Shown: in pieces, positions 50,851 through 59,336 of the stretch
Position numbering within the stretch: the first letter of the stretch is position 1
How the letters are laid out: every line of letters begins with the position of its first letter
Assembly (NCBI GenBank): GCA_934446065.1
Contig: CAKSDP010000006.1
Coordinates: forward strand, 1-64,000
Source: an uncultured Eubacteriales bacterium
Lineage (GTDB): Bacteria > Bacillota > Clostridia > Oscillospirales > CAG-272
Length of the DNA stretch: 64,000 bases
Direction: 5' to 3'
Program-made: the position numbers and the translations under genes
The notes under the pieces: model-generated
What the model was told of the DNA's origin: nothing
The model's input: only the letters and a program-made list of their open reading frames with translations
The model's database searches: none

Positions 50851-52654
50851 GAAACACAGAGACAGGACTGAGCGGACGAGACGCGTCGTCTGCCTCATCC
50901 TTGTAATACTCATGGTGCTCGGGTGTGCTTCTTATACCGTGATGTTCCTCATAGCAGGTGCAGTCTCCGCTTCGGCGGCTGACAACAACCCGCTCATGAG
51001 TATCGGAATAGCATACGGCGACAGCGCCGCCTCGAGCTTCCGTACATACTCCGATTCCGGTCATCTCGTGCTTGCACAGAATCCGGACGGCGCAAGGGAA
51101 AGCCTTGCGATATGGGAGCTTTCCGACAAAACTCTCATTACGGTTCCGCATAAAGAGCTCAACAGCTTTTCCGGCATGAGCTTTGCGGGCAACCGCGTCG
51201 AGCTTTCGAGCAAATTCAGCTCCATCTCCGATGCAAAAGCAATGATGTCGCGCCTTTCCGGCGTATGCTCTCAGAACGGATGGTACACCATCCCCGCATA
51301 CATTGACGGATATTTTCGCGTGCGCGTCGGTACGTTCCGCACGTATTCGGCAGCGGAGAGTGCCGCCGCAACGATCAGATCGTCCGTCGGCGAGGACGCA
51401 TATGCGCTTACCATCTCCGATACGGAAGTCTCTATTCTCTCCGAGGACGGCTCCACAAAATTTGAATTTGACGGACGGGGCGCGACAAACGTCGGGCTGA
51501 CCCCGCTCGGCAGCAGCTACATCCGCACCGACGCGGGCTACAATTATCGCGGAAGCCTTATGCTGCGCCGTGACGGATCGGTCCTCACCGTTATAAACAT
51601 ACTTGAGCTTGAGGCGTATATCGAGGGCGTTCTGCCTTATGAGATCAGCAACTCATGGCCTGCGGAATCGCAGAAAGCGTTCGCCATAGCCGCACGCTCC
51701 TACGCGATCGGCAATCGCGGCAAGCACTATAAGTCATACGGCTTTGACCTCTGTTGTACGACCAACTGTCAGGTCTACCGCGGACACGGCAGCGTAAACG
51801 ATGCCGTAAGATCCGCCGTCGCGGCAACTGCCGGTCAGGTGCTCAGCTATAACGGACGTGCAGTTTCGCTTTTTTATTCCTCGAGTACCGGCGGATGCAC
51901 CGTCAGCGCCGAGGACTGTTGGGGCGGCACAGGCGCACCGTACCTGACTGCCGTACAGACTCCGTGGGAGAGATATACCGAATACTCCAACGGTGTGTGG
52001 GCAACGGAGGTAACACCCGCTGAGCTTTGCACATATCTTAGGAATAAAGGATATACGACCCTCTCCGGCGAGATCTCGAACGTCAGCGTCACGTCCCTCG
52101 CCAAGGATTCGTCGTATGTGAAATCAATCACGTTTACCGATACATATGGAAACAGCGTCACCGTTACCAATACCGATAAAGTAAGAACAACACTCGGCGC
52201 ATACGTAAAAAGTGCGAATTTTACGGTCGCACGCGGGAAGAATAACTACGTGGTGCAGATCGTAACGCCGAATACCGAGCGAATCCCATATAATTCGTTC
52301 AATCCCGGATCGTTCAACCTCATGACCGCATCCGGTCAGATATCGTCCGGCGGTGCTGCTGCACGCGTCATCTCCGGTTCCGGTATGTCGGATCTCAGCT
52401 GCAGCGCGTATATCATTACCGCTGACGGCGGATCGAGCGACGTTGTGAACGGATATAAGGTTTCGTATGAGGATCGCTCGTACACGGCGTCCTCCTCCCA
52501 GAATTTCGTATTTGCCGGAAAAGGTTGGGGACACGGCGTAGGTCTGAGCCAGTGGGGCGCACATGATCTCGCCAACTTCGGATACAGCTATAAGGATATC
52601 CTCAATATGTATACTCCGAATCTTACGATAACGTATGTATCATCGGTTACCTGA
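50843..52654 (+). CDS. SPOR and SpoIID/LytB domain protein
   Basis: A 603-residue membrane-anchored cell-wall protein. One transmembrane helix lies near residues 14-38. A SPOR-like peptidoglycan-binding domain occupies about 130-190 (WYTIPAYIDGYFRVRVGTFR). The SpoIID domain (about 230-420) contains LELEAYIEGVLPYEISNSWP with the catalytic Glu, AFAIAARSYAIGN and SLFYSSSTGGCTVSAEDCW, and the C-terminus has GKGWGHGVGLSQWGAHDLA. SpoIID is the lytic transglycosylase that acts on denuded glycans during engulfment; this longer form with SPOR may be a vegetative relative. The start is a TTG at 50843 with GGAGG eight bases ahead. Confidence 0.9.
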   Translation: MAEKHRDRTERTRRVVCLILVILMVLGCASYTVMFLIAGAVSASAADNNPLMSIGIAYGDSAASSFRTYSDSGHLVLAQNPDGARESLAIWELSDKTLITVPHKELNSFSGMSFAGNRVELSSKFSSISDAKAMMSRLSGVCSQNGWYTIPAYIDGYFRVRVGTFRTYSAAESAAATIRSSVGEDAYALTISDTEVSILSEDGSTKFEFDGRGATNVGLTPLGSSYIRTDAGYNYRGSLMLRRDGSVLTVINILELEAYIEGVLPYEISNSWPAESQKAFAIAARSYAIGNRGKHYKSYGFDLCCTTNCQVYRGHGSVNDAVRSAVAATAGQVLSYNGRAVSLFYSSSTGGCTVSAEDCWGGTGAPYLTAVQTPWERYTEYSNGVWATEVTPAELCTYLRNKGYTTLSGEISNVSVTSLAKDSSYVKSITFTDTYGNSVTVTNTDKVRTTLGAYVKSANFTVARGKNNYVVQIVTPNTERIPYNSFNPGSFNLMTASGQISSGGAAARVISGSGMSDLSCSAYIITADGGSSDVVNGYKVSYEDRSYTASSSQNFVFAGKGWGHGVGLSQWGAHDLANFGYSYKDILNMYTPNLTITYVSSVT

Positions 52655-52667
52655 CACGGAGGTCATC

Positions 52668-53927
52668 TTGCAGAATCCACATACAAAAAACAGACTTACG
52701 TACAAAAGTACGCTTTACGCCTGCTATCTCGGATACATCACGCAGGCGATAGTCGTAAATCTCACCCCGCTTTTCTTCGTTATTTTCAAGGACAGCTTCG
52801 GTCTTACAAACGGGCAGATGGGTACGGTCGTGCTTGTGCTGTTCGCAGTTCAGCTTGCAGTTGACCTCGCCTCGGTCTGGTTTGTCGATCGCGTCGGCTA
52901 CAAAAGATGCGCCGTCACCGCGCATATATTTGCCGGTGCAGGGCTTATCCTCCTCGGTATACTCCCGAGGATCATGAGCAACAGCTACGCCGGGATCATG
53001 GTGTCGATCGTGGTCTCATCAGTCGGCGCAGGACTCATCGAGGTGCTTATCAGCCCGATCGTCGATCTGCTTCCGGCAGAATCGAAGGCATCGGCGATGA
53101 GCCTTCTTCACGCATTCTACTGTTGGGGACAGGTCGCGGTCGTCGCCGTATCAACACTTGTCTTGACCGTGATCGGACACGGTAAGTGGTACATCCTCCC
53201 CATCCTCTGGGCGATCGTTCCCCTTGGCAATTCCGTGTTCTTCAAATTTGTGCCGATTCCCGATCCCGTTCCCGAGGAGGAGGGCGGCAGTCTCGGCAAA
53301 CTTGTGCTCACGAAAACGTTCATGCTGTCGGCGTATCTCATGCTTGCCGCAGCAATGTCCGAGGTCTCGATGTCGCAGTGGGCATCGTACTTCGCTGAGC
53401 GCGGTCTCGGTATACCGAAGGTCATGGGCGATCTTCTCGGACCGTGCCTTTTCGCTGTCTGTATGGGTACCGGACGTACTCTCTACGGTATATTCGGCGC
53501 GAAACTGAAGCTCGCGCGTGCGCTTACATCATGCGCGCTGATCTGTACGGTCGGCTATCTTCTCGCTTCTCTCGTACCGAATCCGGCAGTCTCTCTCGCA
53601 GGCTGTGCACTCATCGGACTCGGCGTCAGCCTCATGTGGCCCGGTACGCTCAGCTTTGCTTCGGCAGCTATTCCCGGAGGAGGCACAAAGCTGTTTTCGC
53701 TGCTCGCCCTCTCGGGTGACATCGGCTGTTCACTCGGACCGTGGCTTACGGGTATTATCTCTGATGCCGCAACATCATCGGGACTTGCCGATCAAATGGC
53801 GGGCATATTCGGCATCGGGGTCGAGCAGGCGGCACTTAAAATCGGGCTATTGCTTATCGTAGTATTCCCGATCACCGCTGTGATCGCAGTCAGACTTCTC
53901 TCAAAGCACACAAAGGAACAGCACTGA
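52668..53927 (+). CDS. Major facilitator superfamily transporter
   Basis: A 419-residue membrane protein with twelve predicted helices. MFS landmarks are the loop WFVDRVGYKRCAV between helices 2 and 3 and the central loop after residue 190 (IPDPVPEEEGGSLGK). The second half contains MSQWASYFAERGLGIPK and GVSLMWPGTLSFASAAIPGG, resembling sugar/drug transporters of the FucP-like group. The substrate is unknown. GGAGGT at 52658-52663 favours a TTG start at 52668; an ATG at 52635, overlapping the SpoIID gene by 20 bases, lacks a ribosome-binding site. It is the ninth gene of the operon. Confidence 0.88.
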   Translation: MQNPHTKNRLTYKSTLYACYLGYITQAIVVNLTPLFFVIFKDSFGLTNGQMGTVVLVLFAVQLAVDLASVWFVDRVGYKRCAVTAHIFAGAGLILLGILPRIMSNSYAGIMVSIVVSSVGAGLIEVLISPIVDLLPAESKASAMSLLHAFYCWGQVAVVAVSTLVLTVIGHGKWYILPILWAIVPLGNSVFFKFVPIPDPVPEEEGGSLGKLVLTKTFMLSAYLMLAAAMSEVSMSQWASYFAERGLGIPKVMGDLLGPCLFAVCMGTGRTLYGIFGAKLKLARALTSCALICTVGYLLASLVPNPAVSLAGCALIGLGVSLMWPGTLSFASAAIPGGGTKLFSLLALSGDIGCSLGPWLTGIISDAATSSGLADQMAGIFGIGVEQAALKIGLLLIVVFPITAVIAVRLLSKHTKEQH

Positions 53928-53954
53928 TATACTGATTAAAAAGGAGCGTATCAA

Positions 53955-54812
53955 GTGAGTAAAAAAGAAAGATCATCCGAAAAGAAAAAGAGAAAACCCG
54001 GCTCCCTCATCGCGGAAATGCGTGAGCACAAGGTCACCTTCACCGTATATATCATCCTGCGAATGCTTGTCATCGCGGCAATTGTGATATCGGTCCTGCG
54101 CGGCAACTATGAAAACGTTTTTGTCTGCGTCCTCACCCTTGTCCTGCTCCTCATCCCGCAGATAATAGAGCGCAGCTTCAAGGTGAACCTTCCGGACGTG
54201 CTCGAGGTGATAATACTCCTGTTCGTATTCGCCGCCGAAATTCTCGGCGAGCTTCAGTGCTACTATATTAAGTACCCGTATTGGGATACGATGCTTCATA
54301 CCATAAACGGATTCATATGCGCTGCGGCGGGCTTTGCCCTTGTGGATGTGCTCAACCGCAACGAGAAGATCAAGCTTTCGCTAAGCCCGATCTATATGGC
54401 TATCGTCGCGTTCTGCTTCTCGATGACTGTCGGCGTGCTGTGGGAGTTCTTTGAGTTCGGGTGCGACAGACTGCTTCTCACCGATATGCAGAAGGACACC
54501 GTCGTACAGACAATCTCTTCCACAATGCTCGATCCAACCGGTTCTAACAAAGCCGTGATAATAAGTGATATAAACGAGACCACCGTGAACGGGGAAGTGC
54601 TCGGCGTCGCCGGATATCTCGATGTCGGTCTTTACGATACGATGAAGGATCTGTTTGTAAACTTCATCGGCGCGGTCGTGTTCAGCGTGATCGGTTTTAT
54701 CTACGTTAAAAATCGCGGTAAAAAGAAGAGCATCGCCGCTCTCTTTATCCCGACGCTGAAGGAAGGCGATGACGGCGAGAATAACACCTCCGACAGTGAC
54801 AAAAACGAATAA
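53955..54812 (+). CDS. Membrane protein resembling YjdF/DUF2238 family
   Basis: A 285-residue integral membrane protein with six or seven helices between residues 25 and 240, flanked by charged termini (SSEKKKRKPG; GDDGENNTSDSDKNE). The segment YPYWDTMLHTINGFICAAAGFALVDVLN followed by SMTVGVLWEFFEFGCDRLLL matches the conserved histidine and WExFEF patterns of the YjdF/DUF2238 group. Its function is unknown. A poorly conserved insertion (about 180-215) carries a Thr/Asn-rich stretch. The start is a GTG at 53955 with AAGGAG eight bases ahead. A strong terminator follows, closing the ten-gene operon. Confidence 0.75.
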   Translation: MSKKERSSEKKKRKPGSLIAEMREHKVTFTVYIILRMLVIAAIVISVLRGNYENVFVCVLTLVLLLIPQIIERSFKVNLPDVLEVIILLFVFAAEILGELQCYYIKYPYWDTMLHTINGFICAAAGFALVDVLNRNEKIKLSLSPIYMAIVAFCFSMTVGVLWEFFEFGCDRLLLTDMQKDTVVQTISSTMLDPTGSNKAVIISDINETTVNGEVLGVAGYLDVGLYDTMKDLFVNFIGAVVFSVIGFIYVKNRGKKKSIAALFIPTLKEGDDGENNTSDSDKNE

Positions 54813-54860
54813 ACAAAAGGGTATGTCTCACACAAACGCGGGACATACCCCATTTTTATC
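54813..54860. terminator. Bidirectional terminator between the coaE operon and spoIIAC (sigF)
   Basis: GGGTATGTC (54819-54827) pairs with GACATACCC (54842-54850), then CATTTTTATC on the plus strand and TTTTGTTT on the minus strand. Confidence 0.88.
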
Positions 54861-55599
54861 CGGCTCCTCCGAGCTTTTCCCTCAGATAGGTGAATATTTT
54901 CTTTTCCTCGCGCGATATCTTGACCTGCGTCAATCCCAGCAGCCGCGCAGTCTCCTTCTGTGAGAGATCGCGGTAATATCTGAGCGTTACAATGCGCCGC
55001 CAAAGGGGCGGAAGCGTGGAAAGGCTCTCTCGCAGCGCTATCATCTCAAGCGCCGGGTCGATTGCGTCATCGGCGGGAATAGTGTCCCCGAGCGTCAGCT
55101 CGCCGTCGCCGCCGATCTCATCTGAAAATGATTGAACGGGGCTTTGCGCCTCAAGCGCCTCTGCCGCCTCGAGTACGCTTATCCCGCATCGCTCGGCAAG
55201 CAGCTCAAGGTTCGGGGCAACGCCAGTCTCCTTTGTGATCGCCTCATTCTCGCGCATGAGCATCGCCGCGCACCTCTTGAGATTGCGGCTTACCTTGATC
55301 GCCCCGTCGTCTCTCAGAAATCGTCGTATCTCGCCGAGGATCAGAGGAACGGCATACGTTGAAAACGCCGTCCCCCTTTCGAGATCGAATGTGCGCACCG
55401 CGCGCAGAAGTCCTATCGATCCTATCTGCACAAGATCCTCAAGCTCTATCCCGCGCCCGATAAATTTCCGTGCTATCTTGTGCACGAGCGGCGAGTTTGC
55501 CTCGATCATGCGTGCGAGTGCCTCACTGTCGCCCGCCTGCACGAGCTTTATTGTCTCAATATTGTTAAGATATGCGGGTGCATTTGTGCCTTGGGTCAA
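54856..55599 (-). CDS. sigF: RNA polymerase sporulation sigma factor F (SpoIIAC)
   Basis: A 247-residue forespore-specific sigma factor. Region 2 reads NSPLVHKIARKFIGRGIELEDLVQIG and FDLERGTAFSTYAVPLILGEIRRFLRDDG; region 3 lies around EAITKETGVAPNLELLAERCGIS; region 4 is LPPLWRRIVTLRYYRDLSQKETARLLGLTQVKISREEKK. It is assigned as sigma F and not G because it lies directly after spoIIAA and spoIIAB. The start is a TTG (55599) behind a strong GGGGGTGAT site; no ATG is nearby. Expression would be limited by the rare start codon, which could help keep the ratio to its inhibitor SpoIIAB low. Confidence 0.95.
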   Translation of the reverse strand: MTQGTNAPAYLNNIETIKLVQAGDSEALARMIEANSPLVHKIARKFIGRGIELEDLVQIGSIGLLRAVRTFDLERGTAFSTYAVPLILGEIRRFLRDDGAIKVSRNLKRCAAMLMRENEAITKETGVAPNLELLAERCGISVLEAAEALEAQSPVQSFSDEIGGDGELTLGDTIPADDAIDPALEMIALRESLSTLPPLWRRIVTLRYYRDLSQKETARLLGLTQVKISREEKKIFTYLREKLGGAG

Positions 55600-55618
55600 C
55601 TCATCACCCCCGCATCAC

Positions 55619-56104
55619 TCACGCCTGTGCAGCGTCGGGCGCATCCGCTCCGTGAAGTGTCCTGCGTCTGATCGGCGACAGGCGTTTCGTCATAACAAGT
55701 TTTGTTCCCTTGCCCGGCGTCGACCGAACCGAGAGCGTGTCCATAAAGCTCTCCATGATCGAGAATCCCATTCCGCTCCGCTCATCCTCGGGGTCTGTCG
55801 TGAAAAGCGGCTCCATAGCAGCCGAAATATCGGGGATCCCGACGCCGCGGTCGCGAATCTCCACGCGGAACACGCGATCCGGAAGCTGCTTCATCGTCAT
55901 ATGTATCTCGCCGAGCGTGTTCTTGTACGCGTGAACGATGCAGTTCGTCACTGCCTCGGATACCGCGCACTTTACATCGGCAAGCTCCTCCACAGTCGGG
56001 TTCATCTGCGACAGGAATATTCCCGCAAACGAACGCGCCGTTCCCTCGTTTGCCGAGAGGGAGGGAAGGGTTATGGATACTTCGTTCTGTGCCTTGCATT
56101 TCAT
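55619..56104 (-). CDS. spoIIAB: Anti-sigma F factor SpoIIAB (serine kinase)
   Basis: A 161-residue GHKL-fold ATP-binding protein that holds sigma F inactive and phosphorylates SpoIIAA. The N box is CAVSEAVTNCIVHAY, the G1 box RDRGVGIPD, and the G2 region ERSGMGFSIMESFMD. AAAGGAA lies before the ATG at 56104; an upstream ATG at 56122 is less likely. sigF begins 19 bases downstream, and spoIIAA ends 21 bases upstream. The tail after residue 140 (SPIRRRTLHGADAPDAAQA) is longer than in Bacillus SpoIIAB (about 146 residues). Confidence 0.95.
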   Translation of the reverse strand: MKCKAQNEVSITLPSLSANEGTARSFAGIFLSQMNPTVEELADVKCAVSEAVTNCIVHAYKNTLGEIHMTMKQLPDRVFRVEIRDRGVGIPDISAAMEPLFTTDPEDERSGMGFSIMESFMDTLSVRSTPGKGTKLVMTKRLSPIRRRTLHGADAPDAAQA

Positions 56105-56125
56105 TTTTATAGTTCCTTTCACATT

Positions 56126-56452
56126 TCAGTTTTCTTCGATTTTTATGATCCGTCCCGCGCCCGCCGCTTTTATGATTCTTGAGGCTGACTGTGACGGCTT
56201 TTTAACTGTAAATCCGATGCCAAGCTCCGTTGCCTTATTGTATCGCCCGAGTATAAGCCCGAGCCCCGAGCTATCCATAAAACTTACGCCCGAGAGGTCG
56301 AGCGCAAGCGTTGCAGGATGCGCTTTTGCCATCTCCATATCTATCATATAGCGCACATCGCGTGCTGCGTGGTGATCTATCTCACCGCACACAAATGCCG
56401 TCAGACATTCGTTTTCTGCCTTGAATGTAACATCCGCAGTTTTTCTAAGCAT
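56126..56452 (-). CDS. spoIIAA: Anti-anti-sigma factor SpoIIAA (STAS domain)
   Basis: A 108-residue STAS protein that frees sigma F when unphosphorylated. The phosphorylation site is GVSFMDSSGLGLILGRY, with S61 the likely acceptor by alignment with Ser58 of Bacillus SpoIIAA. It is preceded by the AAGGAG site and is the first gene of the operon. The promoter should be sigma-H dependent by analogy; an AGAATTT about 60 bases upstream, with GGAT 12 bases on, is only a weak match. The order AA-AB-sigF is the canonical one. Confidence 0.95.
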   Translation of the reverse strand: MLRKTADVTFKAENECLTAFVCGEIDHHAARDVRYMIDMEMAKAHPATLALDLSGVSFMDSSGLGLILGRYNKATELGIGFTVKKPSQSASRIIKAAGAGRIIKIEEN

Positions 56453-56585
56453 TTTTACGTCTCCTTTTCGGTTCTGTCTCTATTTTATCCGAGTGTGTAT
56501 GTAAATTCTGTCGAAAGGGGGACAGCCGGTAAAAAAACTCAACTTTCGGTATAGCGGCAGCTATTGCCATGTTAAGGCCTGCGTG

Positions 56586-56614
56586 TTGACAAAAGTTATA
56601 AAAAATGATAGAAT
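56586..56614 (+). promoter_or_regulatory. Promoter of the second LRR/dockerin protein gene
   Basis: A perfect TTGACA (56586-56591), 17 bases, TAGAAT (56609-56614) with TGA ahead of the -10 box. The ATG at 56667 gives a leader of about 45 bases. The promoter lies within a longer reading frame, which excludes starts upstream. Confidence 0.8.
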
Positions 56615-56666
56615 ATACTCATCGGCTGTCGTAATTGCGCCGTATCGCTTGTATGGGGGTAATTTT

Positions 56667-58286
56667 ATGAAAAAGGTACTTTGTTTCTTGCTTTCCGCCG
56701 TTATCATCTCCCTCGCAATTCCGTCTGCTGCGGCAAATGAATCGCTGTACGGATGTGAAGAATTATCGGACGGAACGCTCAGCATAAATACGTATCTCGG
56801 AAACGAGCCTGATATAACTCTCCCGACCGTACTGTTCGGTCATAACGTAACCCATGTAGGTTCCAATGCATTCAAAAGGCACCGCACGCTTCACAGCATT
56901 ACGATGCCCGTAGGATATAAGATTGTCGGCGAATACGCCTTTATGAACAGCCCTGTTGAGATCGTAAATCTCCTGGAGGGACTGACGGAGATCGGCGGAA
57001 GCGCTTTCCGCGGATGCATTGCGCTTAAAGAAATAACTATACCCGGAACGGTTGAGACTATCGGCGGCGGATCATTCAAGGAATGTACATCGCTGGCAGC
57101 TATCCGCATCGGCGAAGGCGTGAAAACCATCGTCCCTGCGATGTTCGCAAAATGCTCCGCTCTCACCGATATTGTGATACCAAGTACCGTGACCTCTATC
57201 GGCGGCAGCGCATTTTCCGAGTGTACGTCACTCACTATGATAACGATCCCCGAAAGCGTAACGTCTATTGCCGACAACGCGTTTCAAGGAACGCCCTCGG
57301 TCACCATAAGATGCCCCGTAGGAAGCACCGCGCACGACTATGCCGTAGCAAAGTCAATCCCCGTATCGCTTATATGCGACCACGTGCACACCGAACAGCG
57401 CGACGCAGTCGCTCCGAGCTGCACTGCTCCCGGCTATACCGGCGACACATGGTGCCTTGACTGTAATACAAAGATCAGTTCCGGCTCACCTATCGACAAG
57501 CTCGATCATGTTGATGCCGACGGCCTTATCCACTCGGATGATGACGGTCACTTCTACATCTGCTCCTGCGGAGCCGAGTTCGATCGTGAACCCCATACAG
57601 GCGGCGAGCCTTCCTGTGTATCCGGCGCTATCTGCGACATATGCAAAACCGAGTACGGCGCACACGATCCCAACAATCACAAGAATACCGAGGTTCGCGG
57701 AGCGGTTGAAGCCGTATGCGGAGTTTCCGGTTATACGGGTGACACCTGGTGCCTCGACTGCGAGACGATGATAAAGGAAGGCGAGAGCACAAACCCCGAG
57801 AGGGAACACGTCGACGCCGACGGTATCATAAATTACGATGATAACGGTCATTTCTACATCTGCTCCTGCGGAGCCGAGTTCGGACGTGAGCCGCACACAG
57901 GCGGCGAGCCCTCTTGCGTATCCGGTCCTATCTGCGACATATGCAAAACCGAGTATGGCGAACTCAATCCCGACATCCACAAGAATACGGAGACCCGCAA
58001 TCGAGTGAGTCCTACATATACATCAGAGGGATGGAGCGGTGATATCTACTGCAAAGACTGCGAGAAGCTCCTCCACAGCGGTTCAGTGCTACCGAAGCTC
58101 CACCTTCGCGGTGATGCAGACGGTGACGGTAAAGTTTCGGTCAGCGACGCGATCGTTGTCCTCAAGGCGGTCGCAGAATGGGATATAGAATATAATTCCG
58201 AATTCTGCGACGTGAACACCGACGGTACCGTATCAGTGCTTGATGCAATAGTTATTCTGAAAATAGTTGCAGGATGGGATATATAA
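56667..58286 (+). CDS. Secreted LRR protein with cysteine-rich tandem modules and a complete type I dockerin
   Basis: A 539-residue exported protein. Signal peptide MKKVLCFLLSAVIISLAIPS; then six to seven BspA-type LRR_5 units (about residues 40-220). Next come two tandem cysteine-rich modules of about 100 residues (YTGDTWCLDC, GHFYICSCGAEF and CDICKTEYG in each) and a partial third (WSGDIYCKDC). The last 60 residues form a dockerin with both calcium segments (GDADGDGKVSVSDAIVVLK and CDVNTDGTVSVLDAIVILK). The paired cysteines look like zinc-ribbon or disulfide modules of unknown role. It is a paralogue of the protein at 10037. A GGGGGT site precedes the ATG. Confidence 0.9.
   Translation: MKKVLCFLLSAVIISLAIPSAAANESLYGCEELSDGTLSINTYLGNEPDITLPTVLFGHNVTHVGSNAFKRHRTLHSITMPVGYKIVGEYAFMNSPVEIVNLLEGLTEIGGSAFRGCIALKEITIPGTVETIGGGSFKECTSLAAIRIGEGVKTIVPAMFAKCSALTDIVIPSTVTSIGGSAFSECTSLTMITIPESVTSIADNAFQGTPSVTIRCPVGSTAHDYAVAKSIPVSLICDHVHTEQRDAVAPSCTAPGYTGDTWCLDCNTKISSGSPIDKLDHVDADGLIHSDDDGHFYICSCGAEFDREPHTGGEPSCVSGAICDICKTEYGAHDPNNHKNTEVRGAVEAVCGVSGYTGDTWCLDCETMIKEGESTNPEREHVDADGIINYDDNGHFYICSCGAEFGREPHTGGEPSCVSGPICDICKTEYGELNPDIHKNTETRNRVSPTYTSEGWSGDIYCKDCEKLLHSGSVLPKLHLRGDADGDGKVSVSDAIVVLKAVAEWDIEYNSEFCDVNTDGTVSVLDAIVILKIVAGWDI
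57430..57970 (+). repeat. Two tandem ~300-bp direct repeats encoding cysteine-rich modules
   Basis: The unit at about 57432-57670 is repeated at about 57729-57970, offset 297-300 bases and near-identical at DNA level in the stretch encoding YICSCGAEF and CDICKTEYG. The similarity suggests a fairly recent in-frame duplication. Confidence 0.8.
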
Positions 58287-58330
58287 AAAAATGGCTGTCG
58301 CGGCACACAGTCTGCGACAGCCATTTTTAC
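58286..58330. terminator. Bidirectional terminator between the LRR/dockerin gene and the BrkB-like gene
   Basis: ATGGCTGTCGC (58291-58301) pairs with GCGACAGCCAT (58313-58323), with TTTTT on the plus strand and a run of T on the minus strand from the A-tract before the stem. Confidence 0.9.
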
Positions 58331-58338
58331 GCGGTCAT

Positions 58339-59202
58339 TTATTTATATAACAGTTTGTTGATCTCAGCTCCGGCAAGCAGAATTATCATACAGAAGTAAA
58401 GCCAAAACATAAGGAGCATGATCGCAGCAAGGCTTCCGTAAATGTAGGATGCGGAAGGGAAGTATTGCAGATAAAGCGAGTAAAAATAAGAGAACAGCAT
58501 CCATCCGGCTGACGCAAACGCCGCGCCGGGCAGCTGCGAGCGGTATTTTCTAAGCGTTCCAGAGGAACGGATTATACCTTTTGATACCGCAAAATACACA
58601 AGCGAGAAGAAAAGTGACAGAACAACAAAGAAAAATACACCGCGAAGCGAGAGGATGAGCGACACAACATTCTCAAGTCTCGGAAACTTGTATATAACGA
58701 TGTTCTTAATCGTCGCACCGAATACGAGAATGACGAGCGCGCCGAGTATGATCGCGACAAACGCGAGCGTGTATAGGATAGAGTAAAGCAGATCGCGCAT
58801 AGGCGTTACCTTACCGTCTGTGTCGTAGATGAACGCAACTCCCCTGACGACCGCCGCGACGCTGCGGCTGCTGCTCCACAGAGCAGTGAGCGCCGTGATC
58901 GACAGGATCGAGATCCCCGCATGATTGTTTATCTCATTATATATAACGGTGAAAAGGTCCGTGAATTTGTCGGGAATTATCTGACGCACCGCCGTGAAGA
59001 GCGAATCGATCGCCTCCGGGATCACATACCGGCTGAGAGAGATCAGCAGCATGAGAAACGGTATCGACGACATGATTATATAAAATGTAGCCTGCGCGGC
59101 GTAAACCGTAACGCAGTCCGCGGTGAAAGTGCCCATGATCTCAAACACCTTTGAGACAGCAAGGCGCAGGTTCACAACAAATGAATTCTTTTCTGATTTC
59201 AT
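58339..59202 (-). CDS. YihY/BrkB (UPF0761) family inner membrane protein
   Basis: A 287-residue protein with six helices. Family features are TVYAAQATFYIIMSSIPFLMLLIS near the N-terminus, ALWSSSRSVAAVVRGVAFIYD in the middle, and LPGAAFASAGWMLFSYFYSLYLQYF and YGSLAAIMLLMFWLYFCMIILLAGAEIN at the end. The family was once called ribonuclease BN by mistake; BrkB-type proteins are now thought to act in membrane lipid or solute transport, but the function is not settled. GAGG six bases before the ATG at 59202 fixes the start; the TTG at 59214 is not needed. Confidence 0.92.
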   Translation of the reverse strand: MKSEKNSFVVNLRLAVSKVFEIMGTFTADCVTVYAAQATFYIIMSSIPFLMLLISLSRYVIPEAIDSLFTAVRQIIPDKFTDLFTVIYNEINNHAGISILSITALTALWSSSRSVAAVVRGVAFIYDTDGKVTPMRDLLYSILYTLAFVAIILGALVILVFGATIKNIVIYKFPRLENVVSLILSLRGVFFFVVLSLFFSLVYFAVSKGIIRSSGTLRKYRSQLPGAAFASAGWMLFSYFYSLYLQYFPSASYIYGSLAAIMLLMFWLYFCMIILLAGAEINKLLYK

Positions 59203-59336
59203 ATATATCCTCAAATCCGAACGCAGATATAAAAAAGCATATAAACCATTTTACGTAATTATACACCAAAGTGGGGTCAAAGTTCAAGCCTTTTTGGATA
59301 TCTGTGTCCGCAGTGGCATAAAAAGTGAAATATATA

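Noticed and set aside
55235..56182. A 315-codon plus-strand frame
   Set aside because: Antisense to sigF and spoIIAB, whose identities are certain.
56470..56520. Sigma-H promoter for spoIIAA
   Set aside because: AGAATTT with GGAT 12 bases on is too poor a match to list as a feature, although a sigma-H promoter is expected there.
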